Assembly: GCA_965249205.1 (NCBI GenBank)
Contig: CBDFLL010000005.1
Location: forward strand, 682,001-746,000
Direction of reading: 5' to 3'
Source of the DNA: JAQBVV01 sp965249205
GTDB lineage: Bacteria > Acidobacteriota > Vicinamibacteria > Vicinamibacterales > UBA2999
Length of the DNA stretch: 64,000 nt
How positions within the stretch are numbered: the stretch's first letter is position 1; the number at the start of each line of letters is the position of its first letter. Made by a program: the position numbers and the translations under genes. Shown here one piece after another: positions 1 through 8,835 of this stretch. The notes under the pieces were generated by a model. The model saw nothing but the letters and a program-made list of their open reading frames with translations, searched no databases and was not told where the DNA came from.

Positions 1-125
1 TCCACCCTTCTGGCCAGACTCTCGTCACTTTCGTCGAAAGTGCCGTCGGAACAGCTGTCGGTCCCGGTTCGCACGGACTAGCCAGTCACCCACCGCCGGA
101 TAGCCAGATTTAGAGGTGTGTCTCT

Positions 126-2861
126 ATGCGTCTTACCTATGAGGATGCAGCTCGACTATTTAGGCGAGGGGATTTCAGTGCGATACTCACCCGATCCAGT
201 CGGGCTTTCAACACGCTGAGAGGCCTTGAGCCCCGCCTTCGAGTCATCGTCGCGCACGCTCTCGCGCACGCTGGTGAGCTTGATGACGCACGCCATCTCG
301 CAGAATTAGACAGGTCTCAGCAATCTCCACCACTGATCCGATCGCAAGCAGAGTCGGTAGTTGCACTCGTCCTATGGCGCGAAGCGGACATGGATGGGGC
401 ACTGCACCATTTTCATGCAGCGGTACGTTGGGCGCATGAGTCGAATGCCGCCGACAGAATCGCGTCAGCTCATCTCCAGCTTTTCCGATGCCTGATCGAT
501 GGTCACCCAAACAACGCCGCCCCCGCGATGTTGCCGGATATTAGGAGACTCGTCATCCGTGCGGCGGACCCCCAGATTACCGCGTACCTGCACTCCTACG
601 TCGCGGTGCTCGCGGGCCAAATGGGCCAGGTGGACGAGGCGCGACGTCACTGCGACCTGGCGGAGTCGCTGCTGGAGATAGCGCCGAACCAGTGGCTCCT
701 TGGAAACTCTTTCGTCAGCAGATCGACCCTCGCGATCTTGGACGGCGATCTCGCCCGAGCGTTCGAGTGCCTAGCCGATGCCAAGAGTGCTCTATCGACG
801 AGTGGCCGCTCGCGGGCGATGGTGGTTTGCGAAGGATCACTGGCTCATCTGCAGCTGTTGACAGGGCAGTTCGAGAAGGCCAAAGAGAATCTGTCCAGGC
901 TCTTGAGCGACCCCCGGACGCCTCGATCCGCTCTGATCGGTCTGTCCGAGACGTTGGCGAGGGCATTCTTGGCAGAGGGGAGGTTCGATGAGTGCCAGAC
1001 CGAGATAGACCGAATCTACGACGAAACGCGACGCGATCAGGAGCAGACTGCTTATCACGTCCGATGGGCGGCGATTACTAAGGCTCGGCTATTGGTGAGA
1101 CAGCACAGATTCCTGGAGGCATCGGCCTGGCTGCACGACGTCGAACGTTCCACCAGCGATACCGCAGACATATCCTTCTCAGCGCAACTGAATTTGGTTG
1201 CGAGCTGCGCTGCCGCAGGAAGTGGCAAGAACGAGAAAGCGGCGGCTCGATTGTTCGCGGCGCACGAAGCCGGAATTCTCAAGCTGCCTGAACTCCAGGC
1301 CCAGTACTACTACGCCTCCGCACAAATCCTCGGGATGTTCTCGCCCACTCTGCAGCAACATCTCCGCGATCGAGCGCTTCGTTTGTGGGCAGCACAAGGC
1401 ATCGTGTCCGTTCGCATGGAAATGGACGACGCCGCCTCTGCTACCCCGAGCAAGGGCGATGAATCCGAGACCCTGCCAGCCTCTGCATCGACCGACGTCG
1501 CCTGCGTGACCGATTCGTTGGCAGCCATGGGTGATCTTGCCCACAGACCGAGGCTGCTTGGCGCCGAGATGGCGTCAGTGATCAGGGCGCTCGACTGTTC
1601 GCCAAGGGTCACGCTCTCTGAGACCAGTGAACAATCGACTCCCCCGACCGCGTCACTGACACAGGCAGTTCTTCCTTTGGGTAGGGAACAACAAAAGGCG
1701 CTGGCGTTGGTCTGCAAGGTCCCGTCCGATCCAGTGAAAGCGATTCTCCTGGCCAACGTGCTTCGGATCGGGCGTGCAGCACTAGAACTCGAGTACGCCC
1801 GGCAGACAGAACGCAATCGCGCTGCGGTCTGGCCGGCTAGCCCTGCGGAGGAGCAGGCCGGCGCCTTATTCCTGGCTGAGGATATGCAAACCCTTCTGGC
1901 CGCGGCGCGCCGGATTGCGCCGACCTCGGTTCCCGTTCTGATCACTGGCGAGACCGGCACTGGCAAGGATGTACTCGCCCGCACGGTCCACGCGTACTCC
2001 GACCGGGCGAAGGCGACATTCCTGCCCTTCAACTGCAGCGGTGTCCCTAGGGACATGCTTGACTCCCAGCTCTTCGGCCACCGCAAAGGATCATTCACCG
2101 GTGCCACCGACCACTTTCCGGGCGTCATTCGTGCGGCAGCTGGCGGGACGCTATTCCTGGATGAGATCGGCGACACGACCCTGGAAGTGCAGCCCAAGCT
2201 CCTGCGCTTTCTTGAATCGCACGAGGTGCATCCGATCGGCGAGCTACAGCCGGTGCACGCTGATGTGCGCGTGATTGCCGCGACCAACGCCAACGTCGAC
2301 GCTCTCGTGGCCGAGGGGAGGTTCCGTGAGGACCTGTTCTACCGACTCAACATCGTTCGCCTGCACGTCCCTCCATTGCGGGAACGTCGGACGGAGATTC
2401 CCGCGTTTGCCGACCACTACCTCCGGAAACACGCCCAGGAATATCGCAAAGGCAGCCTGCGGCTGGCGGAAGAAACGATCGAGTACCTGGTCCTATACCG
2501 ATGGCCAGGCAACGTTCGGCAGCTCGCGAACGAAATGCGTCGAATGGCGGCCCTGGCCGAGACCGGTGCCATCCTCATGCCAGAGCACCTGTCGCCGGAT
2601 ATCGCAGCCTCACGGCGCACTGTCCCGGCCTCGGAGCGCATCCTTGATACCACGGAGACAGTCGTTCGCATTGATCAGCCCGTTGCCGCAGCAGTGCAAC
2701 ACCTGGAGCGCACGATGATGCAGTACGCGCTCCGCCTCTCCGGTGGCCGCATTGAAGAGGCCGCTCAGATGCTTGGTCTCTCGCGCAAGGGGCTGTACCT
2801 GAAGCGCCGGCGCTACGGATTGGCCGCACCCAGGGGTGCCCCGGAGGCCGGCGGGAGCTGA
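126..2861 (+). CDS. TPR-containing sigma-54-dependent transcriptional activator
   Basis: Bacterial enhancer-binding protein of 911 aa. Residues about 1-450 are helical and TPR-like, and no receiver domain is visible, so the input signal is probably a protein or ligand bound by the repeats. The AAA+ domain follows: Walker A GETGTGKD at residues 608-615, the sigma-54 contact loop as GSFTGA at 655-660 (usual form GAFTGA), Walker B as GGTLFLDEIGD, and the arginine-finger region FREDLFYRLN. The C-terminus (about 855-905) is a Fis-type helix-turn-helix. ATG 126 follows an AGAGGTG-like site. The targets are unknown; the one good -24/-12 promoter seen in the window precedes infA. Family assignment is firm; the regulon cannot be read from sequence. 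Confidence 0.93.
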   Translation: MRLTYEDAARLFRRGDFSAILTRSSRAFNTLRGLEPRLRVIVAHALAHAGELDDARHLAELDRSQQSPPLIRSQAESVVALVLWREADMDGALHHFHAAVRWAHESNAADRIASAHLQLFRCLIDGHPNNAAPAMLPDIRRLVIRAADPQITAYLHSYVAVLAGQMGQVDEARRHCDLAESLLEIAPNQWLLGNSFVSRSTLAILDGDLARAFECLADAKSALSTSGRSRAMVVCEGSLAHLQLLTGQFEKAKENLSRLLSDPRTPRSALIGLSETLARAFLAEGRFDECQTEIDRIYDETRRDQEQTAYHVRWAAITKARLLVRQHRFLEASAWLHDVERSTSDTADISFSAQLNLVASCAAAGSGKNEKAAARLFAAHEAGILKLPELQAQYYYASAQILGMFSPTLQQHLRDRALRLWAAQGIVSVRMEMDDAASATPSKGDESETLPASASTDVACVTDSLAAMGDLAHRPRLLGAEMASVIRALDCSPRVTLSETSEQSTPPTASLTQAVLPLGREQQKALALVCKVPSDPVKAILLANVLRIGRAALELEYARQTERNRAAVWPASPAEEQAGALFLAEDMQTLLAAARRIAPTSVPVLITGETGTGKDVLARTVHAYSDRAKATFLPFNCSGVPRDMLDSQLFGHRKGSFTGATDHFPGVIRAAAGGTLFLDEIGDTTLEVQPKLLRFLESHEVHPIGELQPVHADVRVIAATNANVDALVAEGRFREDLFYRLNIVRLHVPPLRERRTEIPAFADHYLRKHAQEYRKGSLRLAEETIEYLVLYRWPGNVRQLANEMRRMAALAETGAILMPEHLSPDIAASRRTVPASERILDTTETVVRIDQPVAAAVQHLERTMMQYALRLSGGRIEEAAQMLGLSRKGLYLKRRRYGLAAPRGAPEAGGS

Positions 2862-2896
2862 AGGGCGTCCGGGGCGCGACGCCACGGAACCAACGG

Positions 2897-2902
2897 TAGA
2901 AT
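2897..2902 (+). promoter_or_regulatory. -10 box, probable leaderless promoter of the M1 peptidase gene
   Basis: TAGAAT ends 9 nt before ATG 2912. There is no purine-rich Shine-Dalgarno site in the gap and no clear -35 box. This is one of several boxes in the window with the same geometry. Confidence 0.4.
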
Positions 2903-2911
2903 GCACGCATC

Positions 2912-5032
2912 ATGCGCGCTCATGCCATCGGTGCTGCGACCGGGCTTCTGCTTCTTGGCCTTGCCACGGTCGATGGACAGCAGACGGGTGAGCCGGACGC
3001 TGAGCCGAGCACTGAACCGAGCACTGATCGGAGCACTGTGCCGAGCACTTCGCCGGTCGAAGCGACCGAGAGCGCCGGGCGTTCGCCGCGCAACGCCAGC
3101 TACGACATTGACGTGCAGCTCGATCATGCCGCGCGCACGCTGACCGGCCACGAAACCATCCGCTGGCGCAACATTAGCGCGAATGCTACGAGCGAGCTGC
3201 AGTTTCACCTCTACTGGAACGCCTGGCGCAACCTCGAATCAACCTGGCTCCGCGAACGGCGGCTCGCAGGTAGCTTCACGCCTCGACGGGACGACGCCTG
3301 GAGCTCGATCGACGTGACGCGTCTTCGCGTGCGCAAGGCGGAAGGCACCGGCGGCTCCGCTGGCGAATGGATGAACCTCGCACAACCGCAACGGTTCATC
3401 GCGCCGGATGACGGGAATGCGGCCGACCGCACCGTCATGGCGGCGGAGCTGCCATGGGACGTGCTGCCGGGCGAAGCGGTTGAGATCGACGTGGAATGGG
3501 TCGCGAAGGTGCCGCGCCCATTCGCGCGCACCGGCTACCGGGGCGACTACTACTTCATCGCGCAGTGGTTTCCAAAGATCGGCGTGCTCGAAGATGCAGG
3601 CTGGAACACGCACCAGTTTCACGCCGCCACCGAGTTCTACTCAGACTACGGCGTCTACAACGTCCGTATCACGGTTCCGGAGCGCTTCGTCGTCGGCGCA
3701 TCGGGTCGCGAAGTCGAGCGCATGGAGAACGCCGACGGCACGACGACGCACCGGTATGGGGCGGAAGACATCCACGACTTCGCGTGGACAACGAGCCCTG
3801 ATTTTCTCGAGGACACGCAGGCGTTCGAACACCCGACGCTGCCGCGCGTGAATATGCGGCTACTGTTCCAGCCGGAGCACGCGGGGCAAGAGTCGCGTCA
3901 CTTCGACGCCACGGCCGCGGCGCTCAAGTACTACGGCGAGTGGTTTGGCGCCTATCCCTACGACCACATCACCATCGTCGACCCGGCCTACCGCAGCGGC
4001 AGTGGCGGCATGGAGTACCCCACGTTCTTCACCGCCGGCTCACGATGGCTGGCCCCCGAGAACGCGGCAAACCCCGAGCGGGTCACGATCCACGAGGCCG
4101 GCCACCAGTTCTGGTACGGCATCGTCGGCAGCAACGAGTTCGAGCACGCGTGGATGGACGAGGGATTGAACAGCTTCTCGGAGGCGCGCGCGACCGACGA
4201 GGCTGGATTTGCCAACCACCTGACGGCCCGGTTCTTCGGCGGATTCGTTCCGTGGGTACTCGACGACATCGCGTTCGAGCGTGCCACGGATGGCAATCGG
4301 CTCCCTGGGTACCGACGCAACGCGGAAGCGGACGCGCCATCGACGCCGGCGTATCAGTACTGGCCAGGCACGGCGGCGACCGTGTCCTACAGCAAGACGG
4401 CCCTCTGGCTGCATACGCTCGAGCGCCACCTCGGGTGGCCCGTCCTGCAGCGCGCCATGTCCAACTACTTCGACCGCTGGAAGTTCGGGCACCCGCAACC
4501 GGCCGACTTCTTCGCTGTGGTCAACGAGGTCAGCGGGCAGGACATGACGGGATTCTTCGACCAGGTGTATCGCAGCTCCAACACTTTTGACTACGGCGTG
4601 CAGCGGTTCACCAGCACCACGGTGCACCCAGCCCGTGACGCGGACACCAACGCCGCACCTGGCGACGCGCCGGACGCAGCACCCGACGCGCCGGCTGATG
4701 CCGACACGGCAACGCTCTACCGCACGACCGTCGTCGTGCAGCGCCTGGGAGAGGCCATCTTTCCGGTCGACGTCGTGACGACGCTGCGCGACGGTGAGCG
4801 GATCACGGAGCGCTGGGACGGGCGCGACCGTCGCGTCATCTACACGTACGAACGACCGTCGCAGGCGCTGTCTGTGCAGGTGGACCCCGATCGTGTCCTG
4901 CTGCTCGACGTGGACTACACGAACAACAGCGCCACCCTCGAACCACGTGCGGACGAGGCGGGCCTTAAATGGAGTCTGACGTGGCTGGCGTGGCTCCAGG
5001 ATCTGATGCTGACGTATGCGTTCTTTGTGTAG
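2912..5032 (+). CDS. Exported M1-family metallopeptidase
   Basis: Zinc aminopeptidase-type protein of 706 aa. A signal peptide (hydrophobic stretch ending near residue 22) is followed by a low-complexity EPST repeat linker (about 26-48). The zinc site is HEAGH at 394-398 with the distal ligand E417 in WMDEGLN, giving the HExxH-18-E spacing of family M1. The exopeptidase-type substrate motif is GGMEYP instead of GAMEN, as in many acidobacterial and Bacteroidetes M1 proteins. An Ala/Asp/Pro-rich linker (about 575-600) precedes a C-terminal beta-rich part. It probably trims peptides in the periplasm or at the cell surface. The membrane protein gene downstream is 54 nt away and may be co-transcribed. 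Confidence 0.93.
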   Translation: MRAHAIGAATGLLLLGLATVDGQQTGEPDAEPSTEPSTDRSTVPSTSPVEATESAGRSPRNASYDIDVQLDHAARTLTGHETIRWRNISANATSELQFHLYWNAWRNLESTWLRERRLAGSFTPRRDDAWSSIDVTRLRVRKAEGTGGSAGEWMNLAQPQRFIAPDDGNAADRTVMAAELPWDVLPGEAVEIDVEWVAKVPRPFARTGYRGDYYFIAQWFPKIGVLEDAGWNTHQFHAATEFYSDYGVYNVRITVPERFVVGASGREVERMENADGTTTHRYGAEDIHDFAWTTSPDFLEDTQAFEHPTLPRVNMRLLFQPEHAGQESRHFDATAAALKYYGEWFGAYPYDHITIVDPAYRSGSGGMEYPTFFTAGSRWLAPENAANPERVTIHEAGHQFWYGIVGSNEFEHAWMDEGLNSFSEARATDEAGFANHLTARFFGGFVPWVLDDIAFERATDGNRLPGYRRNAEADAPSTPAYQYWPGTAATVSYSKTALWLHTLERHLGWPVLQRAMSNYFDRWKFGHPQPADFFAVVNEVSGQDMTGFFDQVYRSSNTFDYGVQRFTSTTVHPARDADTNAAPGDAPDAAPDAPADADTATLYRTTVVVQRLGEAIFPVDVVTTLRDGERITERWDGRDRRVIYTYERPSQALSVQVDPDRVLLLDVDYTNNSATLEPRADEAGLKWSLTWLAWLQDLMLTYAFFV
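3001..3048 (+). repeat. 12-bp in-frame tandem repeat
   Basis: Four imperfect 12-bp units of the form CTGAnCCGAGCA encode the E/D/V-P/R-S-T linker just after the signal peptide of the M1 peptidase. Because the unit is 12 bp, copy-number change would lengthen or shorten the linker without a frameshift. Confidence 0.7.
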
Positions 5033-5086
5033 AGACTCGTCCATCGTGCCGGCGCGGCACCTGGAATCGAACGCGGTGAGGACGAA

Positions 5087-6118
5087 GTGTTGATCGCCTG
5101 TGCGTGGCGTGACGGGTTCGGACGTGTGTTCCGGGCACCGGCCGTGCTGACGAGCGTCTTTGCGGTGACGCTTCTGGTCGCGCTGCCGCTGGCGCTCTCG
5201 CTTCGCGGGATGATCGAGGCGGACCTGGGACGTAGCATGGTCGCCGCTAGCGTCGCCGACGGCATGAACTACGACTGGTGGCAGGAGTTCACGTCTCGGA
5301 CGTCAGGACTCACAGACAGTTTCTCGCCGGTCATCATCGGCTTCGCGTCCACACTCGGCAACATCAGCGGTCTGATTGACGGGCAGCGAGAGGTCTTCCC
5401 CGTGGCCGGCGCGCTCGCCGTGTACCTCCTCGCATGGGTTTTCCTGTCCGGCGGCATCGTCGATCGGTATGCGCGACAACGCCCGACCCGCGCGCACGGC
5501 TTCTTCGCCGCCGCTGGTGTCTTTTTCTGGCGCTTCCTTCGGCTGGGGCTCGTTGCGGGCGCGGTCTACTGGTTTCTGTTTTCCTACATGCACGCCTGGC
5601 TGTTCGACGACGCGTACACCAGGCTGACGCGAGACATCACGACGGAACGTGCCGCGTTCTTCTGGCGCGCCATGCTGTACGCGTGGTTTGGAGCGGCGCT
5701 TGTCGCTGTGAATCTTGTCTTCGACTACGCCCGGATCCGGACGGTCGTGGAGGACCGACGGAGCGTCGTCGTTGCGCTCGCGGCCGCACTGGCCTTCATC
5801 GGACGGCGCCCGGGCCGCGTCGTCGGCCTATACGCGCTCAACGGGCTCACCTTTCTGCTGCTGCTGCTGGCATGGGCGCTTCTGGCCCCAGGCACCACCG
5901 GGACGGGGCTGTCGATGTGGCTTGCGGTCGCGGGGACACAACTGTTCCTGCTGACGCGCCTGGTATTGAAGCTGCAGTTCATCGCGTCGCAGACCGCCCT
6001 CTTTCAGCGGTCCCTGGCACACGCGTCGTACGCCGCTGCCCCGGAGCCGATGTGGCCGGAGTCGCCGGCGGCGGAAGCGATCGTTGGTGGGCCTCAGCGG
6101 CCGTCGTATCTACCGTGA
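5087..6118 (+). CDS. Multi-pass membrane protein of unknown function
   Basis: 343 aa with about six hydrophobic segments: near residues 18-37, 80-118, 145-170, 190-212, 225-268 and 275-300. The GTG start at 5087 has a GGTGAGGA site just upstream. No catalytic motif is recognised. The size and pattern resemble uncharacterised membrane proteins that neighbour peptidase or transporter genes in Acidobacteriota. It follows the M1 peptidase by 54 nt, so a shared transcript is likely. Function is not assigned. Confidence 0.8.
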   Translation: MLIACAWRDGFGRVFRAPAVLTSVFAVTLLVALPLALSLRGMIEADLGRSMVAASVADGMNYDWWQEFTSRTSGLTDSFSPVIIGFASTLGNISGLIDGQREVFPVAGALAVYLLAWVFLSGGIVDRYARQRPTRAHGFFAAAGVFFWRFLRLGLVAGAVYWFLFSYMHAWLFDDAYTRLTRDITTERAAFFWRAMLYAWFGAALVAVNLVFDYARIRTVVEDRRSVVVALAAALAFIGRRPGRVVGLYALNGLTFLLLLLAWALLAPGTTGTGLSMWLAVAGTQLFLLTRLVLKLQFIASQTALFQRSLAHASYAAAPEPMWPESPAAEAIVGGPQRPSYLP

Positions 6119-6120
6119 AC

Positions 6121-6126
6121 TAAAAT
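6121..6126 (+). promoter_or_regulatory. -10 box, probable leaderless promoter of the DinB-like gene
   Basis: TAAAAT lies just past the stop codon of the preceding gene (6116-6118) and ends 9 nt before ATG 6136. No Shine-Dalgarno site separates them. Confidence 0.4.
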
Positions 6127-6135
6127 CGCTGCACC

Positions 6136-6717
6136 ATGGTCGCCACCAGGGTCGCAACGGTCGGCCCAGAAATCGACGCCTTCCGCACACAGTTCGAGCA
6201 AATTTCGGCGGAGGCCGGCGCGCTTGCGGCGCCGCTCAGCGACAAGCAGTTCACGTGGCAACCGGCACCCGACGTCTGGTCGGTGTCGCTGTGCCTCGAT
6301 CATCTCAATGTCACCGCTCGCCACTACCTGCCGGTCATGGACGATGGGATCGCCGAGGCTGTCCGGCGTGGCTGGTACGGGCCCGGTCCGTACTCGTACA
6401 ACTGGGTTGGCAAGATGATGGTCCGTTTCGTACAGCCAACCGCGAGACCGCGCACGCGCACGCCCATGGCCTACCGGCCCACGCCGGGGCGCTCACGCCA
6501 CGACGTCATGGCGGCCTTTCGCGCGTACCAGGTGCAATACATCGACCGCCTGCATCAGGCCAACGGCCTCGATTTGGCGCGGGCCCGAGTCACGTCGCCG
6601 GTGGCGCGCTGGTTCCGGATGCCGCTCGGGTCCAGCTTCGCCGCAACGCTGGCCCACGAGCGCCGCCACCTTGCACAGGCAGCGCGGGTTATGTCCCACG
6701 AGGGATTTCCGCGCTAA
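6136..6717 (+). CDS. DinB-family protein (putative metal-dependent thiol/hydrolase fold)
   Basis: 193 aa four-helix DinB/YfiT-type protein. The N-terminal helix carries the family signature WSVSLCLDHLN, whose His is a metal ligand, and the C-terminal helix carries AHERRHLAQAARV, which supplies the other two His ligands. Members bind a divalent metal and include thiol-dependent transferases, but this subgroup has no known substrate. The start is ATG 6136, only 17 nt after the previous stop, with a -10-like box in between. Family confidence is good; specific function is unknown. Confidence 0.85.
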   Translation: MVATRVATVGPEIDAFRTQFEQISAEAGALAAPLSDKQFTWQPAPDVWSVSLCLDHLNVTARHYLPVMDDGIAEAVRRGWYGPGPYSYNWVGKMMVRFVQPTARPRTRTPMAYRPTPGRSRHDVMAAFRAYQVQYIDRLHQANGLDLARARVTSPVARWFRMPLGSSFAATLAHERRHLAQAARVMSHEGFPR

Positions 6718-6757
6718 CAGATATCGTCAAGCTCTACGGCGGCCTGGCGCCTTCCGT

Positions 6758-6924
6758 CCAGTCCCCTGGAAACGTGATTCGTTAGATAAGTCCCGGAGCG
6801 CGGCGCCCGGCTGGCAAGGCGCGACGACTGAGAATATTGACCATATTCGAGGAAGGAGCAACGCCGCCAGTCGGGATGCCCCGCCCGGGAGTTGTGTGAC
6901 GAATCACGTTTCCAGGGGACTAGG
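6758..6924. repeat. Palindromic repeat element, copy A
   Basis: Intergenic, almost complete palindrome. The outermost arms, 6760-6782 and 6899-6921, are perfect 23-bp inverted repeats; inner arms from about 6791 to 6815 pair imperfectly with 6866-6890. The apex holds the core shared with copies B and C (6818-6865), with stem GAATAT (6832-6837) / ATATTC (6843-6848) closing a 5-nt loop. The arm sequences are unrelated to those of copies B and C. It lies between convergent genes (DinB-like and transketolase). It could be a structured RNA, a non-autonomous mobile element, or both. Confidence 0.8.
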
Positions 6925-6939
6925 AGGCCCGCCGTCCCG

Positions 6940-8802
6940 TCAGGCTTGCACTGCTGCCGCGATGTGACGAGCGGAGATGCCGTACCGGTCGAGTAACTGG
7001 CCGGGCGTGCCGCTCCGAGGAATCTCGCGTACGGCCAGTCGGTGCACGGTGAGTCCCTCCTCAGCCACTGCGCCGGCCACAGCGTCGCCAATCCCACCGT
7101 TCGCATAGTGGTCCTCGACGGTGATGATTCGACCCTGTGTCTCACGCGCACATCGCACGAGCGCCGCCGTATCGATCGGCTGCAACGAGTACAGGTCGAC
7201 AACGCGGATCTTGATGCCCTGCGTCGCGAGGTCGTCGTGTGCCTTCAGCGCCTCGAAGACCGTGACACCTGCGCCGACGACCGTCGCGACGTCGCTGCCG
7301 CTCTGCCGCAACACCTTCAGCCCCCCAATCTCGAAAACCTCGTCGGGTCCGTAGATCACTGGCGTCTTGGGGCGCGTCGTCCGCAGGTACACCGGCCCAC
7401 GGTGATAGGCCGCCCGCTCGACCAGTTGCTCAGTGCTGACGCCGTCGCAGGGATACAGCACCGCGATGTTCGGCTGCGCACGCATCATCGCCAGATCCTC
7501 AAGTGCCATTTGCGAGGGGCCATCCTCGCCGATCGACACACCGGCGTGCGATCCGGCCATCTTGACATCCAGGTTGCTGATCGCCGCCATGCGTATGAAA
7601 TCGTACGCGCGGGACAGAAAAGCGGCGAATGTTGAAGGGAACGGAATCGCGCCCCGACTGGCGAGCCCCATCGCCGCACCGAGCATCGCCTGTTCAGCGA
7701 TGAAGAACTGGTAGAACCGCTCAGAATGCTGCTGCTCGAATTTCTCACTAAACGTCGAATTCTTCACGTCCGCGTCGAGCGCGACGACACGGTCGTCAGT
7801 GGCGGCCAGTCTGGCGATCGCGGCGCCGTAGGCCTCGCGAGTGGCCACGCTGTCGCCCAACGCGTAGGCTGACGCGCCCACGGTCCCCGGCGCGCCGGAT
7901 GCGTGCTGACCCGTGCCGGCGGTCGACCTGGGCGGTTGAGGTCGCAAGGGCGGGCTGTCGTCGGGCACCAGCTGAGACGCAAGCTCAGCGAGGGCCTCGT
8001 CCAACTGAGCCCCCTTCTTCAGGGCCTTGCCATGCCAGCCACCCTTACCTTCCATCAACGAGACGCCTTTTCCCTTGAGCGTCTTCGCGAGGATCATCGT
8101 GGGCCGGCCCTTGGTCTGCTTCGCCGCGTCGAGGGCGGCGAGGATATCCACCAAGTCATGGCCGTCGACGATGAGGGCGTTCCACCCGAATGCCCCCCAT
8201 CGTGCGGCGAGCGCGTCCAGGTCGTGCTGCCATTGCGTCGGCCCGCTCTGGCCGAAGCCGTTGACGTCGGTCACGCCGCAAAGCGAATCAAGGGCGTGGC
8301 GCGCCGCCATGTCCGCGGCCTCCCACACCGACCCCTCGGCCGTCTCACCGTCACCCATGAGCACGTACGTTCGGTAGTCAGACTCTATTCGTCGGGCGTT
8401 CAGGGCAATGCCCACACCGGCAGACAGGCCCTGGCCCAGCGATCCGGTGGCCACGTCGACAAACGGGAGCCTTGGCGTCGGATGACCCTCAAGGTCCGAA
8501 TCGATCCGCCGCAGCATGAGGAGGTCTTCACGCTTGAGGAACCCCACCTCCGCCCAGGCGGCGTACAACACAGGGGCCGCGTGCCCCTTCGACAGTACAA
8601 AGCGGTCGTTGTCGGGATTCTGTGGATCACGCGGGTCGTACCGCATTTCCTGGAAGAACAGCGCGGCCACGATCTCGGCGGCCGAGCAGCAGGTGCTGGG
8701 ATGGCCGTTACCCGATTCGCTCGTGGCGCTCAACGAGTCAACGCGAAGACGTGTCGCGATGTTCTTCAGCGCGGACACGTGTAGGGACGTCTCTAATGGC
8801 AA
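6940..8802 (-). CDS. tkt: Transketolase, animal-type single chain
   Basis: Thiamine-diphosphate enzyme moving two-carbon ketol units in the non-oxidative pentose phosphate pathway. About 620 aa. The N-terminal part has GHPSTCCSAAEI, DRFVLSKGHAAPVLY and GDGETAEGSVWEA (ThDP/Mg binding); the pyrimidine-binding half has FIAEQ with the activating Glu; the C-terminal domain includes TVEDHYANGGIGDAV. These signatures read closer to vertebrate TKT than to E. coli TktA. An upstream ATG would add 69 residues of out-of-family sequence across the neighbouring promoter, so I take the TTG at 8802, which sits 7 nt after GGAGG and gives the expected N-terminus. It diverges from the DUF4149-like gene. Confidence 0.93.
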   Translation of the reverse strand: MPLETSLHVSALKNIATRLRVDSLSATSESGNGHPSTCCSAAEIVAALFFQEMRYDPRDPQNPDNDRFVLSKGHAAPVLYAAWAEVGFLKREDLLMLRRIDSDLEGHPTPRLPFVDVATGSLGQGLSAGVGIALNARRIESDYRTYVLMGDGETAEGSVWEAADMAARHALDSLCGVTDVNGFGQSGPTQWQHDLDALAARWGAFGWNALIVDGHDLVDILAALDAAKQTKGRPTMILAKTLKGKGVSLMEGKGGWHGKALKKGAQLDEALAELASQLVPDDSPPLRPQPPRSTAGTGQHASGAPGTVGASAYALGDSVATREAYGAAIARLAATDDRVVALDADVKNSTFSEKFEQQHSERFYQFFIAEQAMLGAAMGLASRGAIPFPSTFAAFLSRAYDFIRMAAISNLDVKMAGSHAGVSIGEDGPSQMALEDLAMMRAQPNIAVLYPCDGVSTEQLVERAAYHRGPVYLRTTRPKTPVIYGPDEVFEIGGLKVLRQSGSDVATVVGAGVTVFEALKAHDDLATQGIKIRVVDLYSLQPIDTAALVRCARETQGRIITVEDHYANGGIGDAVAGAVAEEGLTVHRLAVREIPRSGTPGQLLDRYGISARHIAAAVQA

Positions 8803-8821
8803 CGAGTAACCTCCGGCGGGA

Positions 8822-8829
8822 ATTATAAT
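8822..8829. promoter_or_regulatory. Symmetric bidirectional -10 element
   Basis: The octamer ATTATAAT reads TATAAT on both strands (8824-8829 plus, 8827-8822 minus). On the plus strand it ends 6 nt before ATG 8836, predicting a leaderless mRNA. On the minus strand it predicts a short leader containing GGAGG before the transketolase TTG start at 8802. No convincing -35 box is present on either side. Confidence 0.55.
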
Positions 8830-8835
8830 GCCCTG

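Noticed and set aside
6714..7202. Short frames across repeat copy A on both strands that encode similar peptides
   Set aside because: The similarity arises because the DNA is palindromic; neither frame is a credible gene.
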